DNA of 64,000 nucleotides from Spirosoma utsteinense (GTDB taxonomy: Bacteria; Bacteroidota; Bacteroidia; Cytophagales; Spirosomataceae). The notes below the pieces were generated by a model. The model saw only the letters and a program-made list of their open reading frames with translations. It had not been told where the DNA came from and made no database searches. Positions 46,523-52,757 of this stretch are shown one piece after another; positions within the stretch are counted from its first letter, which is position 1, and the number at the start of each line of letters is the position of its first letter. Position numbers and translations under genes: made by a program. The stretch spans positions 124,001 through 188,000 of the forward strand of contig NZ_VFIA01000006.1 in assembly GCF_014282275.1 (NCBI RefSeq), given 5' to 3'.

Positions 46523-48613
46523 ATGCGAATACCTGAAGAAACTGTCGATCGAATCCGTCAGGCTGCCGATATACTAGAGGTAGTTGGCGACTTTATCTCG
46601 CTCAAAAAGCGTGGCAGCAACTATACCGCCTGCTGCCCGTTTCATAATGAAAAGTCCCCTTCGTTCAATGTAAATCCCACACGTCAAATCTATAAGTGCT
46701 TTGGCTGTGGGAAGGCGGGCGATGCAGTCAAGTTCGTTATGGACATTGAAAATGTCGGTTACGGCGAAGCCTTGCGGTATTTGGCTAAAAAATACAGTAT
46801 TGAAATTGAGGAGCAGGAGCAGACGCCAGAAGACCTGTTGCGCCAGAATGAGCGTGAAAGTCTGCTTATTGTACTGAATTTTGCCAAAACATTCTTTCGG
46901 GAAACGCTGCAGACTACCGATGAAGGTAAAAGTATTGGGCTGAGCTATTTCCGGGAGCGTGGCTTCACAAATCCCACCATCGACGCGTTTGAGCTGGGTT
47001 ACACCCTCGATAAGTGGGATTCACTGCTACAAGAGGGCCTCCGCCGGGGTTACAGCCGCGATTTGCTCGAAAAGGCTGGGTTGGTTCTCAATAAGGAAAA
47101 TGCCACTGGGGGCGATAATAAAGTGTTTGACCGTTTTCGGGGGCGGGTTATGTTCCCAATCCATAACGTATCCGGTCGGGTGATTGCCTTCGGTGCCCGG
47201 ATACTAAAGGTTGATAAAACCCAACCCAAATACCTGAACTCGCCAGAAACAGTTGTTTATCACAAAAGTCAGGTACTGTACGGAATATTTCAGGCTAAGC
47301 AGGCTATTCGGCTGGAAGATGTTTGCTATCTGACGGAAGGATATACGGATGTTATCTCGTTGCATCAGGCTGGCATCAAAAATGTGGTTGCCTCGTCGGG
47401 CACATCCTTGACAACTGAGCAGATTCGGCTCATTGCCCGTTTCACTCCCAACGTTACTATTCTCTACGATGGCGACGCAGCTGGTATCAAGGCTGCTCTT
47501 CGTGGGTTGGATATGGTGCTGGAAGAAGGCCTGAATCTGCGGCTCCTGCTCCTGCCAGATGGTGAAGACCCCGACAGTTACGTGCATAAAGTAGGAGCAG
47601 ACGCCTTCAAAGAGTACGTTCGGAACCAGGCGAAAGACTTTATTGACTTTAAGGCAGCCCGGTGGTTAACCGAAGCAGGTGACGACCCCCTGAAACGGGC
47701 AGAAGGCATTTCGGATGTATGTGCCAGTATTACCAAGATACCCGATCCTTTAAAGCGGCAAACGTTGTCGCAACGTGTAGCCCAGGTATTCCACGTCAGT
47801 GAACAGACCGTAATTTCGGAGATCAACCGACTGCTTCGGAAGCAACAGGATCAGCACAAAAAAGAGTCTGACCGTCAAAAGGATCGTCAGGAACGGCAAC
47901 AACCGAGTGGGGGGGGGGCGTCCGCAGGGGGTCCTTCTATAGAAGATATAAACGCCCTGCTGGCTGGTGCCGGTATCGACAATATAGACTCGGCTGGCTT
48001 TGGCGGACACCCTGGCACGCTGCCTGCACCGGGCACCCGTCAACCAACGATTCGAACTCCTATATCGTATCAGGAAGAGGAATGCGTTCGACTGCTGATC
48101 AACTATGGCGCACGTGAGCTGGAGCCGGGCATTACGCTATGTCATTACATATTGAATGAGCTTCACGAGATCGACTTTCAAACGTCGCCCTTCGATTTGA
48201 TCTTGACTTTATTCCGGGAAGCTTACAGTCGGGGTGAAATTCTTACTGCTGGTGATTTTCTAAACCGTAGAGTAGGCAGTGACTCGCCCAACCGGTCGGA
48301 AGAGGCTGAGATGCAACACCAGGCTATTCATCTGACTACGCCCCGCTACGAGATCAGTGATGGCTGGTTAAAGCACGAAATCCATGTGCCATCTGAAGAA
48401 GAGATAGGTATACTGGCAGATGCCGCGTTTCGTAATATTCTTCGCATTAAAAAGATGCTGGCTGAACAGCGCATGTCGCTTCTCCAGCAGAAGATTCGGG
48501 ACTCCAGCACTAAAACGCCTGATGAAGCTGACCAGTTAATGACTGAGTTCATGCACGCTAAGAGCCTCGACATGGAAATATCGCGGCTCCTGGGTACGGT
48601 GATTTCAGGGTAG
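46523..48613 (+). CDS. dnaG: DNA primase
   Basis: The replication primase of 696 residues. It has an N-terminal zinc ribbon (CCPFHNEKSPSFNVNPTR...YKCFGCG, about 36-62), the RNA polymerase core with a TOPRIM domain (CYLTEGYTDVISLHQAG, LYDGDAAGIKAALRG) and a C-terminal helicase-binding domain. A Gln/Gly-rich linker of about 60 residues precedes the last domain. The frame opens at a TTG at 46511 and repeats MRIP twice; the ATG at 46523 is the better start. It stands alone, without rpsU or rpoD next to it. Confidence 0.95.
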   Translation: MRIPEETVDRIRQAADILEVVGDFISLKKRGSNYTACCPFHNEKSPSFNVNPTRQIYKCFGCGKAGDAVKFVMDIENVGYGEALRYLAKKYSIEIEEQEQTPEDLLRQNERESLLIVLNFAKTFFRETLQTTDEGKSIGLSYFRERGFTNPTIDAFELGYTLDKWDSLLQEGLRRGYSRDLLEKAGLVLNKENATGGDNKVFDRFRGRVMFPIHNVSGRVIAFGARILKVDKTQPKYLNSPETVVYHKSQVLYGIFQAKQAIRLEDVCYLTEGYTDVISLHQAGIKNVVASSGTSLTTEQIRLIARFTPNVTILYDGDAAGIKAALRGLDMVLEEGLNLRLLLLPDGEDPDSYVHKVGADAFKEYVRNQAKDFIDFKAARWLTEAGDDPLKRAEGISDVCASITKIPDPLKRQTLSQRVAQVFHVSEQTVISEINRLLRKQQDQHKKESDRQKDRQERQQPSGGGASAGGPSIEDINALLAGAGIDNIDSAGFGGHPGTLPAPGTRQPTIRTPISYQEEECVRLLINYGARELEPGITLCHYILNELHEIDFQTSPFDLILTLFREAYSRGEILTAGDFLNRRVGSDSPNRSEEAEMQHQAIHLTTPRYEISDGWLKHEIHVPSEEEIGILADAAFRNILRIKKMLAEQRMSLLQQKIRDSSTKTPDEADQLMTEFMHAKSLDMEISRLLGTVISG

Positions 48614-48618
48614 ACAGT

Positions 48619-48696
48619 AAAGCTAATAACCAGCAATAGCTCGCCCATCATACTTGATCAAGTATGATGGGCGAGCTATTGCTGGTTATTAGCTTT
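48619..48696. terminator. Perfect 78-base palindrome after dnaG
   Basis: Bases 48619-48657 are the exact reverse complement of 48658-48696: 39 bp with no spacer at all. It begins five bases after the dnaG stop. As RNA it would form an extremely stable hairpin; as DNA it could extrude a cruciform. Functionally it is probably a terminator or 3'-end protector. Confidence 0.75.
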
Positions 48697-48732
48697 GATA
48701 AACGTGCCTTGATTTCTGGGGATATTCAACTT

Positions 48733-48768
48733 TTACTATCCGTAGTAATTTTTTACTACGGATAGTAA
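48733..48768. repeat. AT-rich hairpin, perfect 16-bp stem with TTTT loop
   Basis: Arms 48733-48748 and 48753-48768. It lies between the dnaG palindrome and the terminator of the leftward gene at 48827; its role is unclear. Confidence 0.65.
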
Positions 48769-48773
48769 GAAAA

Positions 48774-48799
48774 AAGCCTACTGATTACTCAGTAGGCTT
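48774..48799 (-). terminator. Terminator of the small helical protein gene
   Basis: An 11-bp stem (AAGCCTACTGA with TCAGTAGGCTT), loop TTAC, followed on the minus strand by a T-run. Confidence 0.85.
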
Positions 48800-48826
48800 A
48801 ACCTTTATCATTGGGAGGGGTGAACA

Positions 48827-49210
48827 CTATGCTTGAGCTACCGTAATGACTTGAGTCAGTTCGGTGTCTATTTCCCGGTTCAACTCATCCAGCAGGCACG
48901 CATGCGAGCGTAGTTGACCAGGCTTGGATGGTTGCGCTGACCGACCTGATTTCTCGCCGGTCATATCTAGTAATAAGGTCATAAGTACATCACTCATGTG
49001 CTGTCGTAACATGATCAGTTTGCGCAAGCGGGTCTTGCTCTGGGCCGGATGACGCCGGGCATTAGCCTGCATCTTGTTGATCACTTCAGTCAGATTGGCA
49101 TACCGATGATGAAATGCCTCTGTTGCTTTCACCCAATCCAGAATTACACTCTGCACCTCCGCTGGAGACGCTTCGTAAGCAGACGACGATACTTCTTCTT
49201 GATGCATCAT
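48827..49210 (-). CDS. Small helical protein of unknown function
   Basis: A 127-residue, mostly helical cytosolic protein without a recognised domain. The middle is basic (KMQANARRHPAQSKTRLRKL), followed by an amphipathic helix and a C-terminal helix of acidic pattern. The start is the double ATG at 49210/49207 (MMHQEEVSS); the longer frame runs back through the inverted repeat 49291-49374 and is Cys-rich, unlike the rest. It is divergent from the LuxR-type regulator at 49437 and may share its operator. Confidence 0.65.
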   Translation of the reverse strand: MMHQEEVSSSAYEASPAEVQSVILDWVKATEAFHHRYANLTEVINKMQANARRHPAQSKTRLRKLIMLRQHMSDVLMTLLLDMTGEKSGRSAQPSKPGQLRSHACLLDELNREIDTELTQVITVAQA

Positions 49211-49290
49211 TAGACAACACTTTAATGTTTTATTTCCGTAGCAACAATCAAATGTAAAGCCCTTAAATACATTGAAACAACCTGTTTTGC

Positions 49291-49374
49291 GTGAAATCAC
49301 CATTTCGCCGGATGAAATCACTAAAATCGACAGCTAATAATTGTTGATTTCGTCCGGTGAAATGGTGATTTCAC
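49291..49374. promoter_or_regulatory. Long operator-like inverted repeat between divergent genes
   Basis: Arms 49291-49319 and 49346-49374 pair over 29 bp with two wobble-type mismatches; the loop is 26 nt. Within it the word TGAAATCAC appears twice in the left arm and its complement GTGATTTCA (once exact, once degenerate) in the right arm, so four half-sites are present. It lies 62 bases before the regulator start, so a binding array for a dimeric regulator is more likely than a terminator. Confidence 0.6.
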
Positions 49375-49436
49375 TCCATAGGGTTAGTCTAGGCAAAAGT
49401 TAGCTGGCTACCTTCACTTATCTGATACTAACCTAT

Positions 49437-50135
49437 ATGATGGACAGACCAGCTAATGGCCAAGAGGCCACCAAGAATTTTGCGCTTCGACGTCGGGACT
49501 TTTCAATTCTTGTTGCCCAGTCTGAAGTCTTCAACTGCGAGGTGTTGAGCCAGTTGTTGAAAGACCAGGGTTACAATGTTGTCGGGCGTGCTGTAGAAAT
49601 GGATGACACGTTGCAGCAGATACGGGTAAAACGCCCCAACTGTGTTATCCTGGAATCAGAGATGTCGGGTCGGCGGGGGTTCGATATTGTACAGGAGATG
49701 CAGCAATCAAATCAGCAGACCAAATTTATCTTGTATACCAGTCGCCCTGATTTTCGTATGGTGGCCAAAGCCATGCAAATGGGTTTCTTTGGCTTTTTGT
49801 ATGCCAGCGATGGCCTTGAGGAATTGTACCGCTGTTTTCAGACCGTAAGTAATGGCGGGTGCTACTACAGCAGTGGATTTATGGGCCTGCTGAAGAACTA
49901 TGGGGTTGAAATGATAACCGACAGTACGCGCGATGAGCTAAAACGGCTTACGGACCGGGAGCGCGAAGTATTGAAAATGGTTGCCAATGGACATACATCT
50001 GATGAAATAGCTGATCGGTTAGGAATAAGCTACCGTACAGCTGTAAACCACAAAGCCCATATTACGAAGAAACTGGAACTGAGTAGCTGTCGACAGCTTC
50101 CTAGATATGGTATTGCTGTCAAAAACTATCTGTAG
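49437..50135 (+). CDS. LuxR/NarL-type regulator with degenerate receiver domain
   Basis: A 232-residue two-domain protein: receiver-like domain (about 18-135) and a C-terminal LuxR helix-turn-helix (about 165-228; LTDREREVLKMVANGHTSDEIADRLGISYRTAVNHK). The receiver lacks the phosphorylation chemistry. The acidic pair is replaced (LVAQSEVF), the phospho-acceptor Asp is Glu (ILESEMSG), and the conserved Lys is missing (FGFLYASDG). It is thus probably phosphorylation-independent or locked in an active-like state by Glu. Convergent with the LytTR gene (16-base gap). Confidence 0.85.
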   Translation: MMDRPANGQEATKNFALRRRDFSILVAQSEVFNCEVLSQLLKDQGYNVVGRAVEMDDTLQQIRVKRPNCVILESEMSGRRGFDIVQEMQQSNQQTKFILYTSRPDFRMVAKAMQMGFFGFLYASDGLEELYRCFQTVSNGGCYYSSGFMGLLKNYGVEMITDSTRDELKRLTDREREVLKMVANGHTSDEIADRLGISYRTAVNHKAHITKKLELSSCRQLPRYGIAVKNYL

Positions 50136-50151
50136 GAGAGGAGTTTGGCTA

Positions 50152-51177
50152 TCAGGCGTCTACAGTCTGGGAAGAATTTTCAGAAGTTTCATTGAGAAAC
50201 GGCTGTTGGGTTTCCTGAAGCCACTCCCGAAAGACTTGCATGCGAGCACGGGGAACAACAATCTCGTGCCGATCGGGTGTGTTGAGCCGGACTATATACT
50301 TCCCATTTTCCCAGTATGCATAATTCAAAACAGCATGCCTGTTAACTATATAATCGCGTTTGACACGGAAGAAGCGATTCGGATCGAGTTCGGTCTCCAG
50401 TTCATTAAGCGTTTTGACGACGGCATATCTACCTTTAGCCAATTCAGCATAGTAGGACCTGTCCTCTATAGTAAAGAAATAGACATCACTAACCGGAAAG
50501 TCAAGTTCACCGTAGGCATTCTTTCCTTTCAGGTGCGGCAAATAAGGAGAGGCTGTAAGCGTGGGCTTGGATGTGAAAGCGGCTGATAGGGCTAAAGCGG
50601 CCTGAGACGCTTCAGCAGCCTGTGCTTCGGCAGCCTCTTGAGCAATTTGACGCTGGTACGAATAATCAGCAATCAGCGAAATATTTATTGCAAGGTAGCC
50701 TATCAGCAGAACTGGCATGACATACCTGAGGTATATGCCCCAAGAGAAAGTGTCTATTAAGTAAAAGTTAATGTATTGGGAAAAAGAGTAACTCGGAAAT
50801 TGCTCGAGCAGGAACCTGACTGTTTCAGTTACAGGATTAAATACGAGAAAGGAAATCAGCAGGGTTGGCAGCAGTTGAATTTCATAGCGGCTAATGCCAC
50901 GGGGTGTTAATTCAACTGAAGTGATGTTAAATCGTTTATGGTGCAAATTGAGCAATATGGCCAGGATATAAGCAGTAAATAACTCGGGAATGATCACTCC
51001 ACGAAATAATATACTGAGATAGGGCCAGAATCCTCCAATTGCGCTAAGTTTTCCCAGCTTCATCGAAAACATAGAGGTCCATGAAAGTCCCTCAATGATC
51101 AGTACCACGCCCATCAAAAGATAGACGCTATGGAGCGGCTTCTTCAGAAAAATTCGGTCGAGTTGCACTGAATTCAT
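50152..51177 (-). CDS. Membrane-anchored LytTR transcription regulator
   Basis: A 341-residue protein with an N-terminal membrane region (about 1-180) of four or five hydrophobic segments (VYLLMGVVLIIEGLSW, GVIIPELFTAYILAILL, LLPTLLISFLVFNPV, YVMPVLLIGYLAINISLI). An Ala-rich coiled linker (QEAAEAQAAEASQAALAL) follows, then a LytTR domain (about 230-325; VYFFTIEDRSYYAELAKGRYAVVKTLNELE, FFRVKRDYIVNRHAVLNY). It can sense a membrane or lipid signal and bind DNA directly without a kinase. It is divergent from the 54-residue peptide gene, with a 22-bp-spaced direct repeat in between, so it is a good candidate for controlling it. Confidence 0.87.
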   Translation of the reverse strand: MNSVQLDRIFLKKPLHSVYLLMGVVLIIEGLSWTSMFSMKLGKLSAIGGFWPYLSILFRGVIIPELFTAYILAILLNLHHKRFNITSVELTPRGISRYEIQLLPTLLISFLVFNPVTETVRFLLEQFPSYSFSQYINFYLIDTFSWGIYLRYVMPVLLIGYLAINISLIADYSYQRQIAQEAAEAQAAEASQAALALSAAFTSKPTLTASPYLPHLKGKNAYGELDFPVSDVYFFTIEDRSYYAELAKGRYAVVKTLNELETELDPNRFFRVKRDYIVNRHAVLNYAYWENGKYIVRLNTPDRHEIVVPRARMQVFREWLQETQQPFLNETSENSSQTVDA

Positions 51178-51198
51178 GCTGTTCTTAACAAAAGTTGA

Positions 51199-51230
51199 GA
51201 CTAAGATACTGGTAATTATTGACTAAAGTA
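51199..51230. promoter_or_regulatory. Candidate LytTR binding site (direct repeat, 22-bp spacing)
   Basis: GACTAAGATA (51199-51208) and GACTAAAGTA (51221-51230) match at 8 of 10 positions and start 22 bp apart, which is the architecture known for LytTR sites (two ~9-bp direct repeats two helical turns apart). It is 22 bp upstream of the LytTR gene start and 28 bp upstream of the peptide promoter's TTG. Alternative: read on the minus strand the repeats (TATCTTAG, TACTTTAG) are each one mismatch from TAnnTTTG, so they could be core promoter elements of the LytTR gene. Confidence 0.5.
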
Positions 51231-51257
51231 GCACATAACAAGGAGACTTTTTTGCCA

Positions 51258-51288
51258 TTGATGACCCTTATGGGGCGGTATACCTTTG
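51258..51288 (+). promoter_or_regulatory. Promoter of the peptide/acyltransferase operon
   Basis: TTG at 51258-51260, a 20-base spacer and TACCTTTG at 51281-51288 form a near-ideal Bacteroidota promoter. Transcription would start near 51294, giving a leader of about 75 bases before the peptide ATG at 51369. Confidence 0.72.
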
Positions 51289-51368
51289 TATCCATCAAAC
51301 AGCGCATCGAACCGCGCTTCACTAACGGATCAAATTAACCAATCAATCAAAACGTAAAAAAAGTCGCC

Positions 51369-51533
51369 ATGAAAAAGCAATTCGCCATCAAAGTCGCTCA
51401 AGTATCTAAAAACATCACTATCGCTGCTGCTAAAAACGAGTCAGCTAATATGCTGAAATTCCTGAAGCCTGTCGTGTGCTGCGAGGCATGGTCAATCCAG
51501 GGCTTGATCAATAAGCCTACATTCTCGCTCTAA
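51369..51533 (+). CDS. 54-residue peptide, candidate precursor of a modified peptide
   Basis: A short gene, MKKQFAIKVAQVSKN at the start and VVCCEAW in the C-terminal third. The first 33 residues are Lys-rich and leader-like (Lys at 2, 3, 8, 14, 22, 30, 33, with an ITIAAAKNE helix). The last about 20 residues hold Cys37-Cys38, Trp41, one Lys and end PTFSL. It has no hydrophobic signal peptide and no GG cleavage site. It is preceded by a good promoter and by an A-rich stretch just before the ATG, and the acyltransferase gene starts 12 bases after its stop. These are the marks of a ribosomal precursor peptide paired with its modifying enzyme. I do not recognise the peptide; that it is modified is inference. 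Confidence 0.72.
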   Translation: MKKQFAIKVAQVSKNITIAAAKNESANMLKFLKPVVCCEAWSIQGLINKPTFSL

Positions 51534-51545
51534 TAAACATAAATC

Positions 51546-52661
51546 ATGCCAACAGCACGTACCTTATACAAAAAAGAGCTGGCCCATTGCCGTGAACACT
51601 TTGACCGTGTCGATCTGCAACGGGAACGAGGGTACCTCATGAAATTCACTACGTTCTCAGCGAACATGGAGAATATCATGCCATTGGTCCCCCGTACTCA
51701 GCATGAGTCGCTATTTCGGGAGCTACTGCTACAAAAAGCCTTCACGACCTTCGATCAGCACTGTATATCGGCTGGCGATCTGGTAAAGCTTAGCGGTGCC
51801 TACGATGTATTTACGAAAAATGAAGGACCAAAGATTTATTGTACTTATCACCTTGGATCTTATCGTCAGTTGACGAGCGTGCTCTTTCGGAATGGGGTAG
51901 ATTGCGTGTTGCTGGTTGGTAACAATATGAACCGTCTACAAGGCGGTGACATGACAGAGCATATCGATGCGCTGCGTGAAAAACACGGATTGACGAATGT
52001 CTTCCGGATCGTAGAAACGGGAAGTCCATCGGCTGGGTTAACAGTACTGCGGGAGTTGAAAGCAGGGCGGTCATTGATCGTTTACGTGGATGGTAGCCCT
52101 GAAACGGCACCGGTTGCTGGTGAAGAATCCCAGTTTCTATCTGTTCGGCTTGGCAATCGGCGTATTATGACGCGTAAAGGCGTTGGTTTTCTCTCTCATG
52201 CAGCAAACGTACCAATTGTACCGGTTGTGAGCTATAGAAAAGCAAGCCTGACTAATGTCCTACATTTTCTGAGCCCAATTCGGCCTATTCGCCAAAGCAA
52301 TCGGGAAATGTATTGTCAGGAAGCTATGCAACAACTGTATGATGCGTTTTGGCCCTACCTGAACCGGTATCCGGGGCAGTGGGAAGGCTGGAATTTTATC
52401 CAGGCGTTTATAGAGCCAGAACAGCCCAGGCAGGCGACTAACGGACAACGACCTATACGACCTATATTCAATAAGGATCGCTATACGTTATGTGATCTGG
52501 AACAAGCACCTATTTTATTCGACCGTCGGTTATACCAGACGTATGAAATTACAGAAGATCTGCGGGATTTACTGCTGGACCTTAATTCCGTAGACTCTGT
52601 AGAGGGAGTTGTGGGGGAAGAAATGTTCGGCGAGTTAGTAGAGATGGAGATTCTTTGTTAA
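51546..52661 (+). CDS. LpxL/HtrB-like acyltransferase with PqqD/RRE-like tail, unusual active site
   Basis: A 371-residue protein. Residues about 85-290 follow the lysophospholipid/lipid A acyltransferase plan: HLGSYRQL at 102-109 in the place of HX4(D/E), then SLIVYVDGSPE (177-186), an RKGVGFLSHAANVPIVPVVSYR block (210-231), and YPGQWEGW (275-282) near the end. Arg107 replaces the catalytic acid, so ordinary acyl transfer may be altered. The last about 60 residues (RYTLCDLEQAPILFDRRLYQ, then a helical SVEGVVGEEMFGELVEMEIL) look like a PqqD-type winged helix that binds leader peptides; this is a judgement from pattern. No LpxL-type membrane anchor is seen at the N-terminus. It follows the 54-residue peptide gene by 12 bases and ends in a strong terminator, so the two form one unit. 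Confidence 0.78.
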   Translation: MPTARTLYKKELAHCREHFDRVDLQRERGYLMKFTTFSANMENIMPLVPRTQHESLFRELLLQKAFTTFDQHCISAGDLVKLSGAYDVFTKNEGPKIYCTYHLGSYRQLTSVLFRNGVDCVLLVGNNMNRLQGGDMTEHIDALREKHGLTNVFRIVETGSPSAGLTVLRELKAGRSLIVYVDGSPETAPVAGEESQFLSVRLGNRRIMTRKGVGFLSHAANVPIVPVVSYRKASLTNVLHFLSPIRPIRQSNREMYCQEAMQQLYDAFWPYLNRYPGQWEGWNFIQAFIEPEQPRQATNGQRPIRPIFNKDRYTLCDLEQAPILFDRRLYQTYEITEDLRDLLLDLNSVDSVEGVVGEEMFGELVEMEILC

Positions 52662-52685
52662 GTATACCTACAGAAAAGAACGTTA

Positions 52686-52737
52686 CGTTACAAAAGAAGG
52701 CTCAACCCTGTTCAGGGTTGAGCCTTCTTTTGTAACG
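52686..52737. terminator. Bidirectional terminator, perfect 25-bp stem, 2-nt loop
   Basis: Arms 52686-52710 and 52713-52737 with TT between them. The stem contains AAAAGAAGG/CCTTCTTTT, so a T-run occurs in each direction. It lies between the acyltransferase gene and the convergent ribonuclease gene. Confidence 0.9.
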
Positions 52738-52757
52738 CTTTATCAGAAGCCTAATGG

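Noticed and set aside
49211..49321. N-terminal extension of the small helical protein gene
   Set aside because: It runs through the long inverted repeat and is Cys-rich, unlike the rest of the protein; the double ATG at 49210/49207 is the better start.
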